Source: Enterocloster aldenensis
Lineage (GTDB): Bacteria > Bacillota > Clostridia > Lachnospirales > Lachnospiraceae
Assembly (NCBI RefSeq): GCF_003434055.1
Contig: NZ_QVEX01000001.1
Span: 1,117,824 to 1,181,823, forward strand
Direction: 5' to 3'
DNA length: 64,000 nt
A program made the translations under genes and the position numbers. A model generated the notes under the pieces. That model ran no database searches. It saw only the letters and a list, made by a program, of their open reading frames with translations, and was not told the origin of the DNA. This document shows positions 1 to 8,258 of the stretch, in pieces (within the stretch, counting starts at the first letter, position 1; the number at the start of each line of letters is the position of its first letter).

Positions 1-1219
1 GATAACAGGATGCCGCCCCGTTTATACCAAACCTTGAGACCAGCGTCCCTGACAATAGCGCTGCCGCTGCCGCCGCGCTCAGATATACGATGAAAATGGC
101 CTTCTGTTTACGCATGATGACCAGCGAGTAATACATCAGGTTGGCCAGGGCATAGAACCCGCCTCCCAGCACGATTACCATGAACGCAGCCTGATATTGC
201 ACCAGCATACCGTCATACCGGCCGCCTAACAGGAATTCCATCACCGACAGCACCCATCTGCCAAGGACTGCCGTGGCCCCCACGGCCAGGGCAGTAAGCC
301 CCAGGATGACTGCGCCGATCCTTAAAAGTTCCCTCTTAAAGCTGTCCAGGTCACGGGCCAGCCACATGTCGGTAAGCTTGGTAAGAAAGGGGCGGATGAT
401 AAAGTTGGCTACCATATAAATAACAGAGGTGGGCATAAAAATCAAGTTAAAGTATCCGGACGCAGCATCATTCATTTTCGCGTCAATGGCATACTTAGCA
501 GCGGAAAACACATAGAAATCCAGGAAGGTGGACACAAACAGGAATACGGTGCTGTGAAACAGCTTCCGGTTCTTCCCCTCCCCCTTATTCCAGTCCACAT
601 GCGCCAGGGCGTGGATTACATCCAGATTAAACAGGGCCACGCCAAGCATCTGGGCCGCCACCGCGGCCACGCAGGCCAGCAGAAGGTGTTCAAATGCAGC
701 CAATGTCACCAAAAATACGGACACGGATAAGATTGTCCTGAAAAAGTTGGATTTTCCGGTCAGGTAAAGGCTTCCCTGACGCTGGAATTCCGACTCATAT
801 ACATCAGCATACCCATCTATTACCTTGTATATGACAAGCAGGATGAGAATCATGCACTTGGATGCGCTGTACTGCCCGGTGCCATGCCGGAAGGTCAGGA
901 GCAGCGCCCCAAGGATCAGGGCCAGGATGCATGTGATGCTGCGGTGCTCCAGGTATTCCCCAAAGGAAAACTCCCCTTTATTATCCGTGATCTGAAACGG
1001 CCGGATTCCAAAGTAGGCCACAATGAACATCTGCTGGCCCAGGGTGGAGAAGCCAAAGGAGAATATCCCTCCCTGGTCATCCCCCACCACGCGGATGACC
1101 AGAAAAGACAGAACCATGCTGGCCAATGCATAGACGAAACTTCCTGCAATATTCCAGACCACGTTCTGCCGGTCAATGTCCGTTCCCTTATATAGTAAAT
1201 GTCTTGTCAGTTTCTTCAT
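1..1219 (-). CDS. Polysaccharide flippase, MOP family (3' end outside window)
   Basis: Reading leftwards from an ATG at 1219, an open frame of about 406 codons runs off the window edge. The product is strongly hydrophobic, with many predicted membrane helices broken by short basic loops. The N-terminal part, with a helix pair near residues 20-50 and the Gly-Gly-Ile-Phe-Ser-Phe segment, resembles Wzx-type oligosaccharide translocases of the MOP exporter superfamily. These flip undecaprenyl-linked glycan units across the membrane. It follows the GT2 gene at 1226-1912 by 6 bases in the same direction and is part of the left glycan block. The C-terminus cannot be seen. The family call rests on overall character rather than a catalytic motif. 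Confidence 0.75.
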   Translation of the reverse strand, partial: MKKLTRHLLYKGTDIDRQNVVWNIAGSFVYALASMVLSFLVIRVVGDDQGGIFSFGFSTLGQQMFIVAYFGIRPFQITDNKGEFSFGEYLEHRSITCILALILGALLLTFRHGTGQYSASKCMILILLVIYKVIDGYADVYESEFQRQGSLYLTGKSNFFRTILSVSVFLVTLAAFEHLLLACVAAVAAQMLGVALFNLDVIHALAHVDWNKGEGKNRKLFHSTVFLFVSTFLDFYVFSAAKYAIDAKMNDAASGYFNLIFMPTSVIYMVANFIIRPFLTKLTDMWLARDLDSFKRELLRIGAVILGLTALAVGATAVLGRWVLSVMEFLLGGRYDGMLVQYQAAFMVIVLGGGFYALANLMYYSLVIMRKQKAIFIVYLSAAAAAALLSGTLVSRFGINGAASCY

Positions 1220-1225
1220 CTATAC

Positions 1226-1912
1226 TCAGCGCTTTCTAAAATTCTGTATCAGCAGTATGGATAGCAGCATACGGGTCATGTAGCTTGCGGCGGTCAGGGG
1301 CTTTAAATAACTCTCCCCCTCCAGCCTTTCATCAATGGTAACCGGCACCTCCGCCACCCTGGCCCCCTGCTTGATCAGGAAGGACACGGTATCAGGCTCC
1401 GGACCGTAATTCAGGTTCAGGGCAAACTCCTCTATCATCCTCCGGTCAAACAGGCGCATGCCGGAGGTGGGGTCCGTGATCCTGGCCCCGGTGGTCAGGC
1501 GGATTGCAGCCCCGATCAGACGGCTGCCCACCATGCGCATGGACCAGCCCTTTTTCCCGTAAATGAACCTGGATCCGATGACAATATCAAAGCCCTGTTC
1601 CATCTTCTCCTTCATGGGTCCGATGAACTCCGGCCTGTGCTGCCCATCCCCGTCAAACTGGATGGCGTAGCGGTAGCCTTTCTGGTAGGCGTATTTCATG
1701 CCTGCCTGGAAACAGCCCGCAAGGCCAAGGTTCACCGACAGGTCCAGAAGGTTGTATCCGTTCTCCCGGCATATGCGGGCGGTGCGGTCCCTGGAACCGT
1801 CATTGACCACCACATAATCCAGTTCAGGGAAATCCCTCACCAGGTGGTCCACCACCTTTTCTATATTCTTTTCCTCATTGTAAGCCGGTATCACTAGCAG
1901 TACCTTATCCAT
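1226..1912 (-). CDS. GT2 glycosyltransferase, dolichol-/polyprenyl-phosphate sugar synthase type
   Basis: This 228-residue GT-A enzyme begins MDKVLLVIPAYNEEKNIEKV, the classic N-terminus of DPM1/polyprenyl-phosphate hexose transferases. Visible motifs are the nucleotide-binding VVNDGSRD near residue 36, the metal-binding FDGDGQH near residue 85 (DXD), and IGSRF plus a DPTSGMRLF segment further on, all typical of the family. There is no clear C-terminal membrane pair, so it is the soluble short form. It probably transfers a sugar to a lipid phosphate or onto the lipid-linked repeat unit. It lies between an ATP-grasp gene and a flippase in one transcription direction. The acceptor and sugar are unknown. 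Confidence 0.88.
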   Translation of the reverse strand: MDKVLLVIPAYNEEKNIEKVVDHLVRDFPELDYVVVNDGSRDRTARICRENGYNLLDLSVNLGLAGCFQAGMKYAYQKGYRYAIQFDGDGQHRPEFIGPMKEKMEQGFDIVIGSRFIYGKKGWSMRMVGSRLIGAAIRLTTGARITDPTSGMRLFDRRMIEEFALNLNYGPEPDTVSFLIKQGARVAEVPVTIDERLEGESYLKPLTAASYMTRMLLSILLIQNFRKR

Positions 1913-1979
1913 ATTGATTCCTCTGTCAGATTATATGTAACAGTTTTGTGGCTTAACTGTTACGATTGCATCATGCCTG

Positions 1980-2993
1980 TTACCATACCAGAAGCCGTAT
2001 ATCCTTCTGCGCCCTGACGCCGGGCCTGGCGGACAGCACTTCCTCCCGCGGCTCCCTTCCCATGGCCCAGAGTACCAGGGCCAGGGGCAGGTCTGCGCCG
2101 GCAGCATGGCTGAAGGGATATCCTCCCCCAAAGCGGGCGTTCATTTCCAGAACATAATAGGTTCCGTCCTCCTCCAGCACATCCACATCCAGGTTCCCCC
2201 TGTGGCAGAGCAATGTGCCAAGCGTCCTGCCGAGTCCTTCAAGTTCCTTATTGTCAATGGTCCCGGCCGCATCTGTCTCGCCGGAACGCATGGCCATCTT
2301 CTCCTTGACAATGGTGGTGCGGTATCTCCCGTCCAGGCCGTTCATCACATCCAGTCCATATTCCCGCCCCTTGATCCGCTGCTGGAACAGGACGCAGGAA
2401 TCAGGATCTGCCATGGATTCATATTTCATGTAAGAGTCCTGTATGCCCCTGCGGCATTTGCCTGCAAGCACCTTCATTTCTTCCGGGTTGTCAGCCTGGT
2501 ATACGGACAGGGAACCCATGCCCCACCGTGGTTTGACCATCACCGGCCAGGATAGGCTCCCATTCCCCGCCGCCTTAAGCGCCTCCTCCATGGCCAGCCA
2601 GGATGCCGGCACAGGGATTCCCGCCTCCTTCAGCACTGTAAATGTCTTCCATTTATCATTGCAGATATCCACTGCCTCCGGTTCGGCCGTCACCACCAGG
2701 GTTCCCACCGCTGCAAACAGGGCCCTGTTTGCAGCCAGCACCGGCACATCAATATCAAACAGCGGGACCAGCAGGCCGATGGCCTCCTTTTTACAGTATT
2801 CCAGCAAAAAGGAAATATATCCCTTATCATAGATAAGAGGTGTAATCACTGAACGGTCGGCGCTGGCAAAGGCAGGGCATTCACTGCTGTTGGCTGCATG
2901 GACCAGCCCGCCGCAGCCCGCCGTCTTAAGGGCCTCTTTAAAATATCCTGCAAGATAACCTCTCCTGCCTGCGCTTGTGAGTAAAATATTCAT
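1980..2993 (-). CDS. ATP-grasp family enzyme (carbamoyl-phosphate-synthase-like fold)
   Basis: I chose the ATG at 2993 because GAGGAG lies 8 bases upstream. A longer frame back to 3059 lacks a site. The 337-residue product begins MNILLTSAGRRGYLAGYFKE, a Rossmann-like pre-ATP-grasp domain. The ATP-grasp core follows, with the VMVKPRWGMGS phosphate-binding loop and the C-terminal NARFGGGYPFSHAAG metal/ATP segment. Such enzymes join a carboxylate to an amine using ATP. In surface-glycan clusters they are thought to decorate sugars with amino acids or other acyl groups, which fits the aminotransferase just upstream. The substrate is not readable from sequence. Confidence 0.85.
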   Translation of the reverse strand: MNILLTSAGRRGYLAGYFKEALKTAGCGGLVHAANSSECPAFASADRSVITPLIYDKGYISFLLEYCKKEAIGLLVPLFDIDVPVLAANRALFAAVGTLVVTAEPEAVDICNDKWKTFTVLKEAGIPVPASWLAMEEALKAAGNGSLSWPVMVKPRWGMGSLSVYQADNPEEMKVLAGKCRRGIQDSYMKYESMADPDSCVLFQQRIKGREYGLDVMNGLDGRYRTTIVKEKMAMRSGETDAAGTIDNKELEGLGRTLGTLLCHRGNLDVDVLEEDGTYYVLEMNARFGGGYPFSHAAGADLPLALVLWAMGREPREEVLSARPGVRAQKDIRLLVW

Positions 2994-3074
2994 AATCAGG
3001 CTCCTCGTCATATTTTCTTCCGGCGCTGCCACGATAGCTCCCGGCCGGATAAAACACATCTTAGTACCGCGCCG

Positions 3075-4208
3075 TCATCTGCCCGGCCCGGTACCGCATT
3101 CCTTCAAGATCCTGCATATCCGGTCCACATCCCGGACAGAAAGGCCGGCATACAGGGGCAGGGTCAGCACCCGCTCCGCCATATACGAGGCCACCGGCGT
3201 ATCCTCGGGCGAGAACCGGCCCTCGTAACACTGGAACGCATTGGTCAGGGGATAAAAATATTTCCTGGGATAAATATCGTTAGCAGCCAGGGCATCGTAT
3301 ATCTGGTTCCTGTCAGCCCCAAAACCGTCAAATACAACGGGGAAATACGCATAATTAGGCGTAAGCCCTTTTTGGCAGTGCGGCAGCTTAAGGCCGGGGA
3401 GGCCGCCCAGATGTTCCATATAACGCTCCACCACCTTCTTGCGTTTCCCAATCTCCTCATCCACGTGGCGCAGGTTGCACAGGCCCATGGCTGCCTGGAA
3501 CTCATTCATCTTGGCATTGCCGCCCACCCAGACCACATGGTCCTGGTCCACAATCCCGTAATTCTTCAGACAGTTGAGCCTGTGGTCCATCCAATCCTCG
3601 GCAAATGTCACTGCTCCGCCTTCTATGGAATTGAACACCTTGGTGGCGTGGAAACTGAAAATGCTGGCGTCCCCGAACTCGGCCACACCCTTTCCGTTGT
3701 AACGCTCCCCAAAGGTATGGGCCGCATCATAAATCACTTTCAGGCCATGCTTTTTGGCAATGGCCCCAATCCGCTCCACATCGCAGATATTGCCGTACAC
3801 ATGGACCGGGATGATGGCCGATGTGCGTTCTGTTATCAGGTCCTCTATCTTGTCCGGGTCCATGGTATAGTCCTTGGGATTGATGTCACAGAACACGGGC
3901 GTCAGGCCGTTGCGGACAATGGCATGGGTGGTGGATGCAAATGTAAAGGGCGTGGTTATCACTTCCCCGGTCAGTTCCAGGGCCTGGATTGCCATCTCTA
4001 AGGCCATGTGCCCGTTAACGAACAGCACCAGCCGTTCCGTTCCCATGTATTTTTTAAGCTCCTGTTCCAGCTGCTTGTGGAAATCCCCCATATTGGTCAT
4101 CCACGCACTGTCCCATATGGGCCTGATCATCTCAATATATTCTTCATAAGAAGGCATCGAAGACCTGGTAACCAGAATCTTCTTCCCTTTATCTTCCTGT
4201 CGGTTCAT
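3075..4208 (-). CDS. DegT/DnrJ/EryC1/StrS family PLP-dependent sugar aminotransferase
   Basis: The start at 4208 (MNRQEDKGKK) has AAAGGAAA about 8 bases upstream. An in-frame start at 4280 would overlap the neighbour and has no better site. The 377-residue product has the DegT fold. FVNGHMALEMAIQAL and the ITTPFTFASTTHAI segment form the cofactor pocket. YDAAHTFG carries the PLP-nitrogen-binding Asp. The expected Schiff-base Lys sits in SFHATKVFNSIEGG. These enzymes aminate nucleotide-linked 3- or 4-keto sugars, so the surface glycan probably contains an amino-deoxy sugar. The ATP-grasp gene follows and may acylate that amine. Which keto sugar is used is unknown. Confidence 0.9.
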   Translation of the reverse strand: MNRQEDKGKKILVTRSSMPSYEEYIEMIRPIWDSAWMTNMGDFHKQLEQELKKYMGTERLVLFVNGHMALEMAIQALELTGEVITTPFTFASTTHAIVRNGLTPVFCDINPKDYTMDPDKIEDLITERTSAIIPVHVYGNICDVERIGAIAKKHGLKVIYDAAHTFGERYNGKGVAEFGDASIFSFHATKVFNSIEGGAVTFAEDWMDHRLNCLKNYGIVDQDHVVWVGGNAKMNEFQAAMGLCNLRHVDEEIGKRKKVVERYMEHLGGLPGLKLPHCQKGLTPNYAYFPVVFDGFGADRNQIYDALAANDIYPRKYFYPLTNAFQCYEGRFSPEDTPVASYMAERVLTLPLYAGLSVRDVDRICRILKECGTGPGR

Positions 4209-4257
4209 GAAACATTTCCTTTCCGGCCCCGGTATTCCCCATCCATGTCCAGTCCGC

Positions 4258-5172
4258 TTACCACCGCATCCTGCACACAACCGTGAGGAACCACACCTCT
4301 GCCAGTATGATGTCTAATGCCACCCCGGCCGCCGCCATCAAGGCAGGTCCGGCATGCAGGTATTCCCTGTAATAATATAGCTTGCTCTGGTGAAGCAGCC
4401 TCTGCTTGTCAACCATCCGCTTCAGGCTCTTGTCAATGGTGGCGGAATGCGCGTGGACATAGGATTCGTCTGTTACCAGCACGGTCTTTAACCCCATCTC
4501 CTGAAACTTCCGGCCCAGCACCTTTTCCTCATAATACAGGAAAATGCGGCTGTCAAACAATCCTTCTATGTCCTGGGGTGTCAGAAGCCCTGGCTTCAGC
4601 ATAAAAAAAGACCCGGGTACTGCGTCCACCAGGCGGCTGCCCTCATCCCCCGCATTGGGAAGACGGTAGGGCGGGGTATTCAGCATGTCCTTAAACAGCC
4701 GTCTGGTGATAAGACCGGTGTCCAGCAGGTCCTTCCACAGCGGCAGCAGGGTCCAATAGGAGAACAGATCCTTTCCCTGCGGATCCGTCACCCGGGCCGA
4801 AGCCATCACTGCGCCCTCCGTGTTATCCAGGGCCTGCTTCACCCGCTCAATGCACCGGGACGTCACATGGATATCCGGGTTGGCGATGATGATATAATCC
4901 GCCTCCAGATATTCCACTGCATAGTTTATGCCGGCCTGGTTGCCCATGCCGTATCCTCCATTTTCCTCGGTCCTCAGCACGTGGACCTTATCCGTATGCC
5001 GCAGTGTCTTAAGCTGTTCCCAAGAATCATCCGTGGAGCAGTTGTCCACCAGCACGATGGAATCCAGGCATGGATACCCCCTTATCTCATCGGCAAGCCC
5101 CATGGCTGTGGCTGCATCGTTATAGTTTAATATAATACAGCATATTTTGTCCATATCAATCCTTGTTTCCAT
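4258..5172 (-). CDS. GT2 glycosyltransferase (rhamnosyltransferase-like)
   Basis: The product is about 304 residues. CCIILNYNDA at the N-terminus, VLVDNCSTDDS near residue 45 and IIANPDIHV near residue 105 are GT2 motifs; the last gives the metal-binding acidic pair in the rhamnosyltransferase-like subgroup. FLYYEEKVLGRKFQEMG lies where the catalytic-base region is expected. The C-terminus has a hydrophobic stretch that may touch the membrane. Start choice is uncertain: ATG at 5172 follows GGAGGAAG at somewhat long spacing, and ATG at 5154 follows AAGGA at normal spacing. It probably adds a sugar in the repeat-unit assembly encoded around it. Confidence 0.85.
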   Translation of the reverse strand: METRIDMDKICCIILNYNDAATAMGLADEIRGYPCLDSIVLVDNCSTDDSWEQLKTLRHTDKVHVLRTEENGGYGMGNQAGINYAVEYLEADYIIIANPDIHVTSRCIERVKQALDNTEGAVMASARVTDPQGKDLFSYWTLLPLWKDLLDTGLITRRLFKDMLNTPPYRLPNAGDEGSRLVDAVPGSFFMLKPGLLTPQDIEGLFDSRIFLYYEEKVLGRKFQEMGLKTVLVTDESYVHAHSATIDKSLKRMVDKQRLLHQSKLYYYREYLHAGPALMAAAGVALDIILAEVWFLTVVCRMRW

Positions 5173-5211
5173 TTTATTTGCGCTTCCTCCGGGCATCTGC
5201 CTGTCCTCAAC

Positions 5212-6213
5212 CTATTTGCGCTTCCTCCGGCTGTCCACCAGCTTCATCCCCATATGGCGGCTGACCCACAGCCTGAAGGGCGGGCAGAGCCAGGTCAGGC
5301 GGTTGAACAGCCACCACATGTGCATGTACCGCTCTTTTCCGGTCTGTCTGGGCGTGTCCTTCCATGGCGTCCTGGCCAGATAATACTCATACAGTTTCTT
5401 AAAATGATTATGGTTCCCGGCAATCCATGGCCGCTCATCCCCCAGATAATGGATGATGGCCGGGGAGCGCCTGGCCTCCAGATACGCTTCCTCCCCGATT
5501 TCCCGGTAGGCAGCGCACATGGTACAAAGGGTGGAATACCGGAAATAGCGGTAATTGGTAAAATAATTGTATTTCACCGGAAGGGTCTTTATTCTTCCTT
5601 TTAGGGCTCCGTTGATGGTATCCTGGTCGCATGCAAAGAGCCTGCCATGACAGCTTTTGTAGAAATCCAGAAGCTTCTTAAGCACATCCTCCCCGCGCCA
5701 CCTGTCAAGGTCCATAAGCAGGACGCCTGAATTGTAATACGGGTCGTCCTTGCCCAGGCCAATGGATTCCTTCATCTCCCGATACACCGTTGGTTCCATC
5801 ACCATCCCCACCAGCGCGTCCCCTAACCCTGTTTCATAAAGGGGCCTTATGCTCTGGCATACAATGGTGTCGCAGTCCAGATACAGGGCCTTTTTCACGG
5901 TGCCTGGCAGCACCTGCGGCGCAAAGAGCCTGCCCATGGCGCTGATATCAAATCCCCTGGTATCAATCTCAAAGTCAAACCGCTGCCTCAGGTCCCCCAG
6001 TTCCACCACATAGAGGGTCCTGTGGAATGCCCCCGCCATATCCACAAGCCTGTCCTTATATTCCTGGCACATCTGGGCAGATAATACGTAAAGATCCATA
6101 TTCCTTATATTCCGGTTATTATCCAGCAAAGAATACATGGATGCGGCCAGATGTCCGGCATACCCGTCATTGGACGCATATATGATATTGGCTGTTTCTT
6201 CATTCCATTCCAT
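5212..6213 (-). CDS. GT8 family glycosyltransferase
   Basis: ATG at 6213 has AGGTGG about 6 bases upstream and gives a 333-residue protein beginning MEWNEETANIIYASNDGYAG. This N-terminal strand plus the ALYLDCDTIV motif near residue 100 (Asp-x-Asp, Mn2+ and UDP-sugar binding) and YYNSGVLLMDLDRW define family GT8, the LgtC/glycogenin-like retaining transferases. The CDQDTINGAL motif is also standard. It is the first gene after a good promoter at 6269-6297 and so heads the left glycan operon. The donor is likely UDP-glucose or UDP-galactose by family precedent; the acceptor is unknown. Confidence 0.9.
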   Translation of the reverse strand: MEWNEETANIIYASNDGYAGHLAASMYSLLDNNRNIRNMDLYVLSAQMCQEYKDRLVDMAGAFHRTLYVVELGDLRQRFDFEIDTRGFDISAMGRLFAPQVLPGTVKKALYLDCDTIVCQSIRPLYETGLGDALVGMVMEPTVYREMKESIGLGKDDPYYNSGVLLMDLDRWRGEDVLKKLLDFYKSCHGRLFACDQDTINGALKGRIKTLPVKYNYFTNYRYFRYSTLCTMCAAYREIGEEAYLEARRSPAIIHYLGDERPWIAGNHNHFKKLYEYYLARTPWKDTPRQTGKERYMHMWWLFNRLTWLCPPFRLWVSRHMGMKLVDSRRKRK

Positions 6214-6268
6214 ATTATGCCACCTGTTTCTTACGTTCTTTGGTCTTTCTAAGGTCATTTTGTTTACA

Positions 6269-6297
6269 ATTTTACATTATCACTTCTAAAAAGTAAA
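6269..6297 (-). promoter_or_regulatory. Sigma-A promoter for the left glycan operon
   Basis: On the minus strand, TTTACT (6292-6297) and TAAAAT (6269-6274) are separated by exactly 17 bases, about 55 bases upstream of the GT8 start at 6213. No gene reads leftward immediately upstream, so this is the natural operon promoter. Confidence 0.7.
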
Positions 6298-6375
6298 TCA
6301 CATCTGGAATTTTTCCCTTAAATATGATAAATTAGGACATGTATGGTATCTATAAAAATTAGGAGGATTTTTCCA

Positions 6376-7920
6376 ATGCATAAGTACATGAAACGTACTG
6401 CTGCCGCCCTGCTTGCCGGAGTCTTCATCATCGGACAGGCCTGTACGGCATTGGCAGCACAGGATGATTCCAATTACGGGCCTGCATTCGGCACCACCAA
6501 GGCAGAACAGACTGCACCTGGCGGCGGACAGGCTTCTGGCGATAATCAGGCTTCCGGTGGCAACCAGGCTTCCAGCGATAACCAGGCTTCGGGCGGCAAC
6601 CAGACACAGCCGACCCAGGGCGCTGCCACGGAGACCATCCCCGGCAACGATGCTGCAGCCAATGCCCAGGCGGATGCGGATGCGGCGGCAGCCCAGGCAG
6701 CGGCCGAACAGGCAGCGGCAGCCGAGGAAGCAGCCATGCAGGCTGCCATCATTGCCAACACGCCTTATCTTCAGCTTCAGGTGCTGCGTCCCGACACCAC
6801 CTGGACCGACCCGGTCATCGGTGACACAACCGTTGTTTCCGAAGGAGGATTCCGTTCCCTCTGTATCTATCTGAACAACATCGTGGGCAATGTACTTTAC
6901 AGGACCTACACCAGCGCACACGGATGGAGTGAATGGGCCATGAACGGCGACCATACCACGGTATGGGAGGACGGCGCCCTGGTAGAAGCCATCCAGATCC
7001 GCTTCACGGGATTTGTGGGCAACACCTTTGACGTTTATTACCAGACTACCCTGACTGACGGCACGGAACTTAACTGGGCGCGCAACGGACAGACAGCAGG
7101 CACCATGGGCACAGGAAAGGTAATGCAGAGCTTCCGCGTATCCCTCTGGGGCAAGAACGGCGAGGCCGCATCCTACAACATGGATAAACCCCTGGAGGCA
7201 GCTGCCCCGGACGGCATCCAGACCATTGACGGCGCTGTTGTGTACAGTAACGGGACCGGCGTACCATTCACCGGATGGGGCTGGAATGACAGGGACCGCT
7301 ACTACTTTGTGAACAATGTCCCGGTAACAGGCTGGCAGTACATAGACGGCTACAAGTACTATTTTGATGAGACAGGCAAGGTCGTAACTGACCTGGAGCC
7401 GATCATCGGCGCCAACGGTCCCTTCCTTATCCGCATCAACAAGCAGATGAACACCACCACCGTGTATGTGAAGGACGGCGGAAACGGTTTTATCATCCCG
7501 CTTAAGACATTCCTCTGCTCCACTGGTGAGGATACCCCGTTAGGTACCTTCAAGACACCTGAGAAGTACCGCTGGAGGCTGATGAACAGCGGCGTTTATA
7601 CACAGTATGCAACACGCCTTGGTTCCGGTTTAAGCTTCCTGCTCCACTCCATTATTTATGACAGTCCCAATGTGAACACGCTGAAGCCTGAGACCTATAA
7701 CTTCCTGGGCGTGGTACGTTCCGCGGGCTGCATCCGTTACACATCCGGCGATTCCAAGTGGATTTTCGACCACTGCGCGCTGGGCACCACGGTTGAGGTT
7801 TACAATTCCTCCATCCCCGGCCCATATGACAGGCCTGCCATTGAGCAGCCCATCTCAGCGGACCAGCACTGGGATCCCACGGATCCGGTTGCAGTGGCAG
7901 CCATGAACGGCGGACAGTAA
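6376..7920 (+). CDS. Secreted L,D-transpeptidase (YkuD) with ChW-like and choline-binding-like repeats
   Basis: ATG at 6376 follows AGGAGG by about 9 bases. The 514-residue product starts with a signal peptide (MKRTAAALLAGVFIIG core, cleavage after ALA near residue 28). A four-fold Gln-Ala-Ser repeat and an Ala/Gln-rich linker follow (about 45-125). Two segments resembling clostridial hydrophobic-W repeats come next, such as GWSEWAMNGD and ELNWARNGQTAGTMG (about 130-245). Then there is a Trp/Tyr wall-binding-type repeat, GWQYIDGYKYYFDETG. The YkuD domain (about 330-480) has a HSIIYDS histidine and a SAGCIRY catalytic cysteine. It should form 3-3 crosslinks in peptidoglycan or attach to it. 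It is monocistronic, ended by a strong terminator, and lies between two glycan blocks. Confidence 0.9.
   Translation: MHKYMKRTAAALLAGVFIIGQACTALAAQDDSNYGPAFGTTKAEQTAPGGGQASGDNQASGGNQASSDNQASGGNQTQPTQGAATETIPGNDAAANAQADADAAAAQAAAEQAAAAEEAAMQAAIIANTPYLQLQVLRPDTTWTDPVIGDTTVVSEGGFRSLCIYLNNIVGNVLYRTYTSAHGWSEWAMNGDHTTVWEDGALVEAIQIRFTGFVGNTFDVYYQTTLTDGTELNWARNGQTAGTMGTGKVMQSFRVSLWGKNGEAASYNMDKPLEAAAPDGIQTIDGAVVYSNGTGVPFTGWGWNDRDRYYFVNNVPVTGWQYIDGYKYYFDETGKVVTDLEPIIGANGPFLIRINKQMNTTTVYVKDGGNGFIIPLKTFLCSTGEDTPLGTFKTPEKYRWRLMNSGVYTQYATRLGSGLSFLLHSIIYDSPNVNTLKPETYNFLGVVRSAGCIRYTSGDSKWIFDHCALGTTVEVYNSSIPGPYDRPAIEQPISADQHWDPTDPVAVAAMNGGQ
6529..6600 (+). repeat. Four tandem 18-base units encoding QAS(G/S)(D/G)N
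   Basis: Four in-frame 18-base units encode QASGDN, QASGGN, QASSDN and QASGGN in the linker after the L,D-transpeptidase signal peptide. This low-complexity spacer is likely to vary in copy number between strains. Confidence 0.85.
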
Positions 7921-7984
7921 GTACTGCGGACCACGGTAGATATTGTGGACCGCGCTCCATGCAAAGATACATGAAAGGACATGA

Positions 7985-8027
7985 AGGCCGCAGCCCCCAT
8001 AATAAATCACGGGGCTGCGGCCTTTTT
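7985..8027 (+). terminator. Intrinsic terminator of the L,D-transpeptidase gene
   Basis: A perfect 13-base-pair stem (7985-7997 with 8011-8023) encloses a 13-base loop and is followed directly by TTTTT on the plus strand, 65 bases after the stop codon. Confidence 0.93.
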
Positions 8028-8066
8028 ATATTTCCCGCTGTCTGTTCTGCTGCTGTTTCTTTCGGG

Positions 8067-8258
8067 TTACATTAAGTCTTTCCTCTCCACCTCTATCCTG
8101 CACTGCTTCCTGAAAAATGCAATTCCGTAATTCAGGACCTCTGTGTATCCTTCCTCCGACAGCACATCATCATAATACCTGTCATATACAACATAAGTAT
8201 AGCCCATATGGGTTTTCAATACAACAGGAATCCTATAGGCCCAAATGGCGGCTTCCTG
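8067..8258 (-). other. Open coding-like extension in frame beyond the flippase stop codon
   Basis: After the TGA that ends the flippase at 8259, the same frame stays open for 63 codons and ends with TAA at 8067-8069. The would-be peptide has ordinary composition, including HMGYTYVVYDRYYDDVL and NYGIAFFRKQC, and looks like coding sequence rather than a spacer. A 46-codon ORF could begin at the ATG at 8207, but no ribosome-binding site precedes it. It may be a gene remnant, a small unrecognised protein, or a tail lost through a stop mutation. The rest of 7921-8258 holds only the transpeptidase terminator. Confidence 0.4.

Noticed and set aside
7924..7955. Inverted repeat GCGGACCAC / GTGGACCGC after the L,D-transpeptidase gene
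   Set aside because: The arms have a central mismatch and there is no T-tract; the strong terminator at 7985-8027 explains the gene end.
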